In this document: piece by piece, positions 8,181 to 16,016 of the stretch
How the letters are laid out: every line of letters begins with the position of its first letter
Numbering within the stretch: the stretch's first letter is position 1
NCBI GenBank assembly: GCA_965232265.1
Contig: CBDDPH010000002.1
Coordinates: forward strand, 4,402,001-4,466,000
DNA: 64,000 bases
Source: VXRD01 sp965232265
Lineage (GTDB): Bacteria > Latescibacterota > UBA2968
Reading direction: 5' to 3'
Notes under the pieces: model-generated
Seen by the model: the letters and a program-made list of their open reading frames with translations, nothing else
What the model was told of the DNA's origin: nothing
Databases searched by the model: none
Program-made: the position numbers and the translations under genes

Positions 8181-9590
8181 TCAGGCAAAATAGCGCGTGT
8201 ACAAAATATAAACCGCCAGACCAATCATCAGCAAAAAACAGAACCACAACAGCAAATCCGTCTTCAAAGACGGTTTCAGCCGCTGGTCGAGATGTCTATA
8301 GCGCAAATACAGCGTCCCCCCGGCAATCAGAGGAAACTTAATCGCCCCAAACAAATGCCCGATAGTCAGCATCCAAACCGGATTTTGAAAAAAGAAATAC
8401 GCCAGAGAAGTTACCAGAGGAGACACCACCGCCCAAACGCGCAAAATGCGAATCCGCGTCTTGTAATCATTGCGCTCGATCAAACCCATCACAGACATCC
8501 CATCGGCAAAAATGCGGACCCCACCCCCCAGCCCGGATATCGCCGTCGAATAAAGCACAAAAAAAGCACCCACCATAAACAACCAGAACGCCCATTCGCC
8601 AAGCGTCTGCGTGTACATATTGGAAAGCACCGGAATCGTCTCCAGACCATCGGGTTGTTTATTGAGCCGATACAACACGCCCGCACCCAGCATATAAAAC
8701 GGAATCGTCGCACAGGTCAGCAACCCCAATGTCAAAAGCACATCGGTTTGCATCACCCGAATCCATCCCCTCGCGCGCTGAACCCAGGCATTGGACTGAT
8801 CTGCCGGTCCCGAAAAACGCGCATAGCCCTTTTCCACACACCAATACGTATAGGCCATCTGCTCGCCCGAACCCACCCCGGTTCCCCCATACATCGCCAG
8901 CGCGGCCAACAGCGCAAAAGCAGGAAAACCAAACGTCAGCCCACCGCGCACCTCTTCCCAGGTAATCGCATATTCGGTCAACTGCAACAAAACAGCACAG
9001 GTGATCGTGATAAACGTAAACAGGACCACCAGAACCGTCATCAGCTTTTCGAGAAACCGATACGTCCCGGTCAGAATAATCACAGACGCCGTAACCGCGA
9101 GAATAACCGTCCACCACTCCGAACCAAGAGAAGGCAGAGCCATGTGAATCGCCTGACCAGCCCCCCCGTAAATACCACCGCTGATCAACTGCCCGGGAAT
9201 AATCCAGAGCAACCAAAAATAGATATACCACGACACCTTCCGCCCGTTAAACGCGGGCAATTTTCCGGGCAAGCGGTTAAAAGCGTGCAAAAAAGGTTCG
9301 CCCGAAGCCACCGAAAAACGCGCCAATTCCGCCTGAACAATATTCTTGCTCCAGCAACTCACCAGCACAAACCAGAGCATTGAAAACCCAACAATAGAAC
9401 CCAAATTCGTCGTCAGAATAATCTCACCAGACCCCACCACAGACCCCACGAGAATCAGCCCTGGACCGAGAAACTTCAGCGTACTGCGAAGGCCTTTCGG
9501 GGGTTCCTGAACCGCCCGTGGATCCAGCGCGTAGAGATCTGGATTTTCATCTTCTCCCGATGATTGCACAATTTTGGATTCTTCCGACAT
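8181..9590 (-). CDS. Divergent Nramp-family divalent-metal transporter-like membrane protein
   Basis: 469 residues with about eleven hydrophobic segments after a 40-residue soluble N-terminus. The first segment reads FLGPGLILVGSVVGSGEII. Canonical Nramp proteins have DPGN in this helix as a metal-binding element; here it is replaced by VGSG, so transport of Mn/Fe is uncertain. It belongs to the Nramp-related group often annotated as Mn2+/Fe2+ transporters. The gene is preceded by a structured 150-base leader and followed closely by a SelA-like enzyme, suggesting that the carrier may import that enzyme's substrate. Confidence 0.8.
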   Translation of the reverse strand: MSEESKIVQSSGEDENPDLYALDPRAVQEPPKGLRSTLKFLGPGLILVGSVVGSGEIILTTNLGSIVGFSMLWFVLVSCWSKNIVQAELARFSVASGEPFLHAFNRLPGKLPAFNGRKVSWYIYFWLLWIIPGQLISGGIYGGAGQAIHMALPSLGSEWWTVILAVTASVIILTGTYRFLEKLMTVLVVLFTFITITCAVLLQLTEYAITWEEVRGGLTFGFPAFALLAALAMYGGTGVGSGEQMAYTYWCVEKGYARFSGPADQSNAWVQRARGWIRVMQTDVLLTLGLLTCATIPFYMLGAGVLYRLNKQPDGLETIPVLSNMYTQTLGEWAFWLFMVGAFFVLYSTAISGLGGGVRIFADGMSVMGLIERNDYKTRIRILRVWAVVSPLVTSLAYFFFQNPVWMLTIGHLFGAIKFPLIAGGTLYLRYRHLDQRLKPSLKTDLLLWFCFLLMIGLAVYILYTRYFA

Positions 9591-9632
9591 ATACCCTCCC
9601 TTTGAATTGACTTACCCTGCAAAAATAAAAAG

Positions 9633-9717
9633 CCACCCGGTATGCACAGCGCATTTTCAGGCAGTCCTATGCCATTGGCACCACTGACATCGTGCTGTGC
9701 GTGCGACTTGCGGGTGG
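9633..9717 (-). ncRNA. Structured leader/terminator between infA and the Nramp-like gene
   Basis: On the minus strand an outer stem CCACCCG/CGGGTGG (9711-9717 with 9633-9639) encloses an inner stem GCACAGC/GCTGTGC (9694-9700 with 9644-9650). Between the inner arms two small hairpins can form, TGCC-AAT-GGCA and AGG-ACTG-CCT. The closing arm is followed by CTTTTTATTTTT, a terminator-like tail. It sits after infA and 42 bases before the Nramp-like start, so it is either a complex terminator or a metabolite- or ion-sensing attenuator. It does not match a riboswitch class I can recognise. Confidence 0.45.
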
Positions 9718-9742
9718 TTATTTACGTGTCGATTTTAAGTAT

Positions 9743-10051
9743 TTAACGGCGACGACGCGATCTGCTGCGTCCACCGCGGCCGGGACGCCGGCCTCCGCCT
9801 CCTTGCGTACTCGGGGGAGGTGGCCCGCCTGTTCCCGAATCGCGGAATGTAATGCGCCCCCGGTTCAGGTCATAAGGCGAGGTCTCAATCGTAACCGTAT
9901 CGCCCACAACAATGCGAATATTAAAACGGCGCATTTTGCCCGACGTATAACCGAGAATCTGGTGCCCTCCTTCAATCTCAACCCTGTATTGCCCATCGGG
10001 CAAAATATCGACAATCGTTCCTTCCAGTACAACCTTTTCTTCTTTTGCCAT
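9743..10051 (-). CDS. infA: Translation initiation factor IF-1 with a Gly/Pro/Arg-rich C-terminal extension
   Basis: Residues 1 to about 70 are a standard S1/OB-fold IF-1: EGTIVDILPDGQYRVEIE, the GYTSGKMRRFNIRI segment, and GDTVTIETSPYDLNRGRI. The ribosome-binding site (TTGGAGG) and start are clear. Bacterial IF-1 normally stops near residue 72; here about 30 more residues follow (GGPPPP, then GGGGRRPGRGG and a serine/arginine end), strongly basic and disordered. The gene stands alone rather than in a ribosomal-protein cluster, so it could be the sole IF-1 or a second paralogue. Confidence 0.93.
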   Translation of the reverse strand: MAKEEKVVLEGTIVDILPDGQYRVEIEGGHQILGYTSGKMRRFNIRIVVGDTVTIETSPYDLNRGRITFRDSGTGGPPPPSTQGGGGRRPGRGGRSRSRRRR

Positions 10052-10219
10052 ATAACCTCCAACTATGGGATGGATAAACTCGCCGCTCTCCCTTATATCA
10101 TTTGGGAGGCATAAGCGAAAAATAAAACCCTAACTTCAATAAGATATGAGAGAAAATTTATGTTCACAAGTATTTTTGATACGCGATCAATTTCCAAATT
10201 TTGCACGCGATCGCACAAT

Positions 10220-11404
10220 TCAAAAAATGCGATAGCTCAGTGCAAAAAGAAGACTCTGTCTAAATGGCGACCCTTCTTCTTTGGAAATTTGCTCAATAGC
10301 CGTCAAGCTAATACTGTTTTCGACAAAAAAGGTGAAACTGATATTTGAAATATATCTAAACCGAGCATCTTGATCGCGTTCTTTGTTGATGTGCAGTGTA
10401 TTGGAGCTCACAAAGGCAATTCTGTTGGTAATTTCGCAGATAAAATCGACATTCTGCCGGATATTATACTCTCGCCTGAAATAGTCCCTCTTGAATGGCG
10501 TATCCAATTTAAAATCTGTATTGACCTGTATCTGCCAGCTAATAGGTCGGGAATACCGCACATTAACAGCCAAAGCGGGCGGAGGGCGTTCTACGTCTTT
10601 ATCCCTGGTCTGCAATTGATACTGAACCCCTGCATTGACATCCCAACCAAAAAACCGGTCGCTGATCTGCTCCTGCGTGAGCACCTCGCGCATACGAAAG
10701 AGGCCAACAGGACCGATATTGCCGGCCCCGGTCACAAGGCCGGTTTTGTCAATTTCGCTGCTCATATCTTCGTACCAGTAGTGCAGATAGGTACGACTGC
10801 CGTGGATATTGCGGTACTCATCTTCTTTTTCGATAATTTGCCCAAGCGCAATCATTGTGTCTTTGGGCAAATAATCGCTAATAACGCCTTCTTCGAACAA
10901 AAAGTCTTCGATACGCACGGCTTTGCGCAGAGCAGTAGCATTGATAAACCGACCATATCCAAGACCTAAAATGACATCGCTCTGCGGACGATCAAAGCCC
11001 TTACGCATCAACGCATCTGGACTGACAAAATAAAAAAACTTATGGGTTTCCCGAAAATACTTTTGAACCTGTATATCGAGATTCATTTCATAAGTACCCG
11101 TGCGATCAGAATCTTCAAATGAAAATTGGCGAAAATATGAAGCCGAACTGAGCGCATCGATAAAATATGCAAACGGCAGAGAACTGTAGAACTTCTTGTA
11201 CACAAAACCGATTTCGCCCTGTTCGTGTACAACTTCTTTGCCCTCAGTCGTCAAATTAAAACTAAACGCATCAATGCGTAGATTATCTACCCGGCTCACC
11301 GGCACTTTGTAGTCGGTTACCGAAACATTTTGCGCCTTTGCCGATGTTGTAAGTGCTACAAGCATACAGCAGATAAGTACCTTTAATAGATATTGTACAT
11401 TCAT
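10220..11404 (-). CDS. Putative outer-membrane beta-barrel protein
   Basis: About 394 residues. The ATG at 11404 follows GGAGG and opens a signal peptide (MNVQYLLKVLICCMLVALTTSAKA, cut after AKA). The mature part is rich in alternating aromatic strands and ends in SYRIF, a C-terminal Phe typical of barrel-assembly signals. No named family is recognised with certainty. It follows the DUF3047 gene by 74 bases, and the two are probably co-expressed envelope proteins. Confidence 0.7.
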   Translation of the reverse strand: MNVQYLLKVLICCMLVALTTSAKAQNVSVTDYKVPVSRVDNLRIDAFSFNLTTEGKEVVHEQGEIGFVYKKFYSSLPFAYFIDALSSASYFRQFSFEDSDRTGTYEMNLDIQVQKYFRETHKFFYFVSPDALMRKGFDRPQSDVILGLGYGRFINATALRKAVRIEDFLFEEGVISDYLPKDTMIALGQIIEKEDEYRNIHGSRTYLHYWYEDMSSEIDKTGLVTGAGNIGPVGLFRMREVLTQEQISDRFFGWDVNAGVQYQLQTRDKDVERPPPALAVNVRYSRPISWQIQVNTDFKLDTPFKRDYFRREYNIRQNVDFICEITNRIAFVSSNTLHINKERDQDARFRYISNISFTFFVENSISLTAIEQISKEEGSPFRQSLLFALSYRIF

Positions 11405-11478
11405 GAGCAGCCTCCGCGATAAGCTATTTGTCAGTCCAGCAGGTTGTTCCCAGGATAAACGAGCCCGACATCCGTTCT

Positions 11479-12414
11479 TCATTCTGTATCCTCCGGATTC
11501 ATTTCAACTGTGGGCCTTGGAATAATGAAGGTAATATCATCGTAATCCGCAGCGACAACCGTACCCGTATTATTTGAATCGGTGAGCAGTGCTAAAACAT
11601 CGACTGGACGGGGATCACCACCGAACAGGCGGCGATAGTCTTGATATGCATTCACCTCTTCCCAAACCCATTTTCCCATATCGTCTGTACCGCTGCGCAA
11701 CACAATAACATATTGTCTATCGCTCGGGATAACCGTACCCTTGGGAAGTGTTGCACTCCAAATATATTTGAGTGATTTGCCAGACAAGATACTTGTCCCA
11801 AAAATCAACCGCACCGCAGCAGCACTATCGTTTTTGTCGGAGTCAGTTTCATCAGCTCCTTCGGGCAAATCGTGTACTCGCCAGCGCCAGCGCAATTTCT
11901 GGAACAAACGCACATTTGCTTTGATTTCTCTGCCTCGAAACGTGACCTTTGCCTCTCTGCCAAAATTTACAGCACCGCCTTTTGTTTTTGCATTCAGATA
12001 ATGGTTGTTATCTTCTTCTAAGATCCGATAGTAAACATCTGATTTTTTTGTTTTGGCATATCGCCAGCCCGAACGACCTTCCCAAATTTTGTCGGGATAA
12101 GAATTTAAAAATTGAGGATAATCAAAAGTCTCAAACACACGTGTGGAATCTCCCGCAGGCGTGACCCAGTGGGAAGGGAGCTGTGAAGGATCTGTTATTT
12201 TAAGTATTGTCGAGGGATCCACCGCTACAGGATCAACAGCCGTAGAATCAACAGATACGGAGACAACCGGTTGGACGCCCGTAGAATCGGGACCGGCAGC
12301 AAAGCACAAGCTGTATCGAAGATCAATCACCAATACCGCGAGCACGCACAGCTTGAGAGCCATATTTATTAAGTATATGCTGATAAAGTCAGTATGGGAA
12401 CGCAATCCCATCAT
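11479..12414 (-). CDS. DUF3047 family secreted protein
   Basis: 311 residues. A hydrophobic N-terminal stretch (ALKLCVLAVLVIDL) followed by SLCFAA suggests export. A low-complexity Val/Asp/Ser/Pro linker follows, then the DUF3047 domain with IKANVRLFQKLRWRWRVHD, acidic EGADETDSDKNDSAAAVRL, and LKYIWSATLPKGTVI. DUF3047 is a lectin/lyase-like beta-sandwich of unknown role. The start at 12414 overlaps the stop of the upstream peptidase gene by four bases (ATGA); a later ATG at 12363 would give a more standard signal peptide. Confidence 0.78.
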   Translation of the reverse strand: MMGLRSHTDFISIYLINMALKLCVLAVLVIDLRYSLCFAAGPDSTGVQPVVSVSVDSTAVDPVAVDPSTILKITDPSQLPSHWVTPAGDSTRVFETFDYPQFLNSYPDKIWEGRSGWRYAKTKKSDVYYRILEEDNNHYLNAKTKGGAVNFGREAKVTFRGREIKANVRLFQKLRWRWRVHDLPEGADETDSDKNDSAAAVRLIFGTSILSGKSLKYIWSATLPKGTVIPSDRQYVIVLRSGTDDMGKWVWEEVNAYQDYRRLFGGDPRPVDVLALLTDSNNTGTVVAADYDDITFIIPRPTVEMNPEDTE

Positions 12415-13289
12415 CTAACCTCGTCGTTACCAATAAAATATCGGCTTTTATAAAGTTGATTTTCCGCATGGTTGGTGACAGCCGATAAAAACCCAGAACG
12501 GGCTGCGGCTGCACCCCAATTGCCATATTTGTCAATGGCGATATAAGCCATCTGAAAAGCTCGCGCAGAGGGAACGCGCGCAATGAGATGTTGCACAACA
12601 GCTTCGCAGGCTTCCTGCGGAGATTTGCCCTGCCGCATGTGTTCAACAACAGCAAACGACCCGCAGGTACGCGCAATCTCCTCACCGCGTCCAGTAGCCG
12701 CGGCAGCACCTGCGTCATTATCCGCATACAGTCCCGAGCCAATAAGCGGTGAATCGCCAACGCGACCGGGCAACTTAAACGCCGCACCACTCGTAGTACA
12801 GGCCGCCGCGAGATTTCCCCGCTGGTCAAGCGCGATCATGCCAATCGTATCGTGGACATCTGTGGGAGGATCTGTTCGCTCCCTTTTCCACTTCTCCCAA
12901 GCCTCTCGCCCCTGCGCGGTAAGCATAAGACATTCTTCAAAGCCCTGTGAACGCGCAAATTTTAAAGCACCATCGCCCACGAGCAAAACGTGATCGGTTT
13001 CCTCCATCACGCATCGCGCCACAGCAGTGGGTGTGGCAATATTTCTAAGACCCGCCACCGCACCATAACCGAGGGTGTGCCCATCAACAACCGCGGCATC
13101 GACTTCGACCTCGCCCTCGGCATTGGGATATCCGCCGAATCCAACGCTCTTGACCGCAGGATCGCGTTCCACCACTTCAACACCCCGCACAACAGCATCG
13201 AGCGCAGAACCACCGCTTTTCAAAATTTCCCAGGCGGGCTGATTAGAAGCCAGACCAAACCGCCATGTGGATACAACAATAGGGGACAT
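12411..13289 (-). CDS. Isoaspartyl peptidase / glycosylasparaginase family Ntn-hydrolase
   Basis: 292 residues. The family hydrolyses beta-aspartyl peptides or N4-(GlcNAc)-asparagine after autocleavage. The self-processing nucleophile is T148 in DVHDTIGMIALD; GRVGDSPLIGSGLYAD and the TGRGEEIAR loop bind substrate. HDTIG is typical of the glycosylasparaginase side of the family. No signal peptide is visible. It is 29 bases downstream of an amidohydrolase and overlaps a DUF3047 gene, so it is part of a minus-strand operon. Substrate choice cannot be fixed. Confidence 0.9.
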   Translation of the reverse strand: MSPIVVSTWRFGLASNQPAWEILKSGGSALDAVVRGVEVVERDPAVKSVGFGGYPNAEGEVEVDAAVVDGHTLGYGAVAGLRNIATPTAVARCVMEETDHVLLVGDGALKFARSQGFEECLMLTAQGREAWEKWKRERTDPPTDVHDTIGMIALDQRGNLAAACTTSGAAFKLPGRVGDSPLIGSGLYADNDAGAAAATGRGEEIARTCGSFAVVEHMRQGKSPQEACEAVVQHLIARVPSARAFQMAYIAIDKYGNWGAAAARSGFLSAVTNHAENQLYKSRYFIGNDEVR

Positions 13290-13318
13290 CGCCTTCTTTC
13301 TATTCTATAATTTTTTAC

Positions 13319-14614
13319 CTATTCTCCCATCGCTCGATAAATCGCATTTCGCGTACCTTCGAGATCAAAGCACTCGTACTGGTTGTCGTACATCACGCGC
13401 GACGCAACATGCATGGCCTGTGATTCGGTTAGATATCCCTCTTCCACTTCGGCTTCAAGCGTTTTGCCCAGCCAGAAACGGGTTTGAAAGGCGTAGGCAG
13501 CGGCACTGGTGGGCCAGCGCGTATCACCGCCAAAAACAAAGAGCTTATTGATGGGAGCACCGTGGATAAATCGGCGGACAAAGTCACTTGAAGCGTAGGG
13601 GTTGATAGACCATGCCCAGCACAGATCTGCCCAAACATTTTTGTAGTGCTTGGTCAGCGCGATGAGTTCATCGCTATAGGGGTAGGCAATGTGCATAAGC
13701 ACAAAGCGGGCGTCGAGATACTCAGCCAAAAGCGCGCAGAGATTGCCAGCTTTAATGCGGTCAACGGGCATGCGATTATTACCGGCATAATAGCCCGTAT
13801 GGATTTTGAAGGGCAAATTGTGTTCAATCGTCAGTTCCACACCCCGTGCCCAGCACCAATCGCCAAGACACAATCGCATGGATTCGGAAACATTGTTATT
13901 CGAGCTAAGCGTGGCGTAAAGCGCGCGTTCCACATCGCCGCGCGCGCGCGCTTGCCAATCGAGCGTGCGATTGTACGCATGTTGCGCTTTAACCGCAATG
14001 GCACAAGGCGCGTGCTTTTCAAATATCGCCTCCATCGCCTTCTGAAGAGAATCGAGATCAACAACAGCAATACCAGTATCTTGGGCAATGGCATCCTGAT
14101 CTATATGTCCACTGCAAAACCCTGCCCACGAAAGATCGTAAAGAAAAAAATCTGGTCCAGATTCATCGGGGTCACAGGGCCAGGAAGAATCATCGGTTTG
14201 AATATGGTCGAGATTGGCGACCTCGCGCAGCAAATTGTAGCGGCCGCCGGGCGTACGCAATTCAGCCAGTTTTTCCTGCGCGGGCACAAGCACATCGGGT
14301 GTGAGATCGTCAAAACCATATACATCGGTGACAATCCGCCGTACAGCCTCGCCATAACCCGTGTATTGCGTGGCCTCCCACGCTGCGCGAACACCTTCAA
14401 AACGCCCAACCAGATCGGGATCTGAGGCATCTGTGAGACGCCTCAAGGCTTCGGGCGATGCACCAGCCGTAATGAGGTCCGCAGGCACATAATTGCCAAA
14501 AAGGTCCTGTAATACGTCGGGCCCATCGTCAATCCAATCAGGCTCCCGACGAAGATGCTCATGGGTATCGCACAGCGCGGTTTGTTTGATATGTTCAGAC
14601 AAGTTGGTGGTCAT
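13319..14614 (-). CDS. TIM-barrel amidohydrolase family protein
   Basis: 431 residues with the metal centre of the amidohydrolase superfamily: H18/H20 in CDTHEHLRRE, a possible bridging Lys in IAVKAQHAYNR, His in FKIHTGYYAGN, His in VLMHIAYPYSD, and the late Asp in FVFGGDTRW. The overall pattern resembles the uronate isomerase-like and DUF-type amidohydrolases linked to sugar catabolism. AAGGAGG precedes the start. No signal peptide. It is likely a cytoplasmic hydrolase or isomerase; the substrate is not deducible. Confidence 0.85.
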   Translation of the reverse strand: MTTNLSEHIKQTALCDTHEHLRREPDWIDDGPDVLQDLFGNYVPADLITAGASPEALRRLTDASDPDLVGRFEGVRAAWEATQYTGYGEAVRRIVTDVYGFDDLTPDVLVPAQEKLAELRTPGGRYNLLREVANLDHIQTDDSSWPCDPDESGPDFFLYDLSWAGFCSGHIDQDAIAQDTGIAVVDLDSLQKAMEAIFEKHAPCAIAVKAQHAYNRTLDWQARARGDVERALYATLSSNNNVSESMRLCLGDWCWARGVELTIEHNLPFKIHTGYYAGNNRMPVDRIKAGNLCALLAEYLDARFVLMHIAYPYSDELIALTKHYKNVWADLCWAWSINPYASSDFVRRFIHGAPINKLFVFGGDTRWPTSAAAYAFQTRFWLGKTLEAEVEEGYLTESQAMHVASRVMYDNQYECFDLEGTRNAIYRAMGE

Positions 14615-14637
14615 GGCATTATTCCTCCTTGATCAAG

Positions 14638-14678
14638 CACCCTGCTCTTAATTCCTAATTCTTAATTCTTAATTCTTA
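14638..14678. repeat. Microrepeat TTAATTC/TAATTCT in a gene leader
   Basis: Four near-identical 8-base units of TTAATTC(T/C) lie between the SDR stop and the amidohydrolase start. Related runs appear at 21012, 22953 and 23891, each just before a start codon. Confidence 0.6.
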
Positions 14679-15446
14679 TCACCTCGCAACCTTCAACCAA
14701 TATCCCCCATCCACGCTCAGCACCGTCCCCGTAATATAGTCGGCGGCATCGGAACAGAGAAACGCGGCGGCATTGGCAATATCCTCCGGCGTCCCCAGGC
14801 GCTTCCAGGGCAGCGTAGTAGCAGCCTCGCGGATTTGTTCTTCGGTCGCATATTGGCGCTCGCCGGGCGTGTCGATATACCCCGGCGTAATCACATTGGC
14901 GCGAATGCGATGATCGGTAAGCTCATTGGCAATAGTCGCCGACATCTGGTTGATCCCCGCCTTTGCAGCATTATAGGGCAACGAGGTCGAATAGGGAATA
15001 TTGGACAAAACAGAACTGATAAAGAGAATCGCCCCCCCATCGCCCTGTTTGACCATCTGGCGAGCACCGGCCTGCGCCATGTGGAAAGCCCCCCAAAACG
15101 TGACATCGAGCGTGCGCCGCGCGCCATCCAATTCCAGATCGAGAAAAGGTTCGCGCTTGCTGTAATACGCATTGGAAACCACAATATCGAGACGACCAAA
15201 TTGCTCAACCGCAGCGGCGACCATCGCATCCACCGCAGCGCGGTCAGACACATCTGCGCCATACACAAGCGCGTCAGACCCCGCACTGCGGATCTCAGCG
15301 GCAACTTCCTCTGCCTCGTCCGGATGCGTGCGATAATTGACCACAACCCTCGCGCCCGAACGTCCCATCCGAAGGGCAATACCGCGCCCAATACCGCGCG
15401 ACGCGCCAGAAATAAGCGCGACCTTTCCATCCAAATTGATATTCAT
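14679..15446 (-). CDS. SDR family NAD(P)-dependent oxidoreductase
   Basis: 255 residues of the classical short-chain dehydrogenase type: cofactor motif SGASRGIGRG, the VSNAYYS segment (normally NNAG), catalytic Ser in ISSVLS, and Y/K pair in PYNAAKAG, ending in GTVLSVDGGYWL. The start at 15446 has AAGGAG upstream; the longer frame reading through to 15533 would overlap the preceding gene. It follows a VOC protein by 19 bases. It probably oxidises a hydroxyl of a sugar or related metabolite; a specific FabG role is unlikely with this context. Confidence 0.92.
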   Translation of the reverse strand: MNINLDGKVALISGASRGIGRGIALRMGRSGARVVVNYRTHPDEAEEVAAEIRSAGSDALVYGADVSDRAAVDAMVAAAVEQFGRLDIVVSNAYYSKREPFLDLELDGARRTLDVTFWGAFHMAQAGARQMVKQGDGGAILFISSVLSNIPYSTSLPYNAAKAGINQMSATIANELTDHRIRANVITPGYIDTPGERQYATEEQIREAATTLPWKRLGTPEDIANAAAFLCSDAADYITGTVLSVDGGYWLKVAR

Positions 15447-15465
15447 GAAGAACTCCTTATTCGAC

Positions 15466-15885
15466 TTACCCCGCGGGCAGCCCGGTACCTGGCCACTGAT
15501 CGTCGCTTGAAGTAATATCCACAGTAATACCATCGGGATCCTCTACTTTGAACGCACCTTCCTCGAGTTTATCCGGAGCCAACGGCTCTTTACCGTCCAA
15601 ACCATCGGAAAAAATCTCGTAACCCATCTCCGTCAAACGTCGCGCCGCCGCTTCCAGATCGGGAACCCGAATGCCAATATGCAGATAATCCAGCATCCCG
15701 CTGATATGCGCCGGACGAGAAGGCCCATTGTGCTGAAAAATGCGGAAATTGTGATACCCATCGGTCAGATCAAAAGATTGATCCCGATCTTGAACGAGAC
15801 GCAAACCCAGGCCATCTCGCCAGAAGCGGATGGTCTCATCGATGTCTGTAGCACGCACGCCAATATGAACAAGTGTCGTAGCCAT
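15466..15885 (-). CDS. VOC family (glyoxalase/dioxygenase-fold) protein
   Basis: 139 residues. Two paired beta-alpha-beta-beta-beta modules are seen, the first beginning VHIGVRATDIDETIRFW and the second YLHIGIRVPDLEAA, with metal ligands H7, the second-module His and the Glu in AFKVEDPDGITVDI. The start at 15885 is preceded by AGGAGG. The fold binds a divalent metal and covers lactoylglutathione lyase, epimerases and ring-cleaving enzymes; the reaction cannot be told. It is the first gene of the run that continues into the SDR. Confidence 0.88.
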   Translation of the reverse strand: MATTLVHIGVRATDIDETIRFWRDGLGLRLVQDRDQSFDLTDGYHNFRIFQHNGPSRPAHISGMLDYLHIGIRVPDLEAAARRLTEMGYEIFSDGLDGKEPLAPDKLEEGAFKVEDPDGITVDITSSDDQWPGTGLPAG

Positions 15886-15971
15886 GGTCGTATTCCTCCT
15901 GTTGAAGAAGAGTAAGCTGTGTATCCTGCATGCCTCGCCCCTACGCCTCTGTGATTCTTCGCCTTTGCTTT

Positions 15972-16004
15972 TATCTGCATCTATCTGCGTCCATCTGCGG
16001 ATAC
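15972..16004. repeat. Family A dispersed repeat
   Basis: Degenerate copies of the ten-base unit (ATCTGCATCT, ATCTGCGTCC, ATCTGCGG) lie immediately 3' of the ABC exporter gene that ends at 16017. Confidence 0.75.
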
Positions 16005-16016
16005 TTTTGCCTTTCC

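Noticed and set aside
9633..9717. Known Mn2+ (yybP-ykoY) riboswitch upstream of the Nramp-like gene
   Set aside because: The conserved loop sequences of that class are not present, and the carrier lacks the metal motif.
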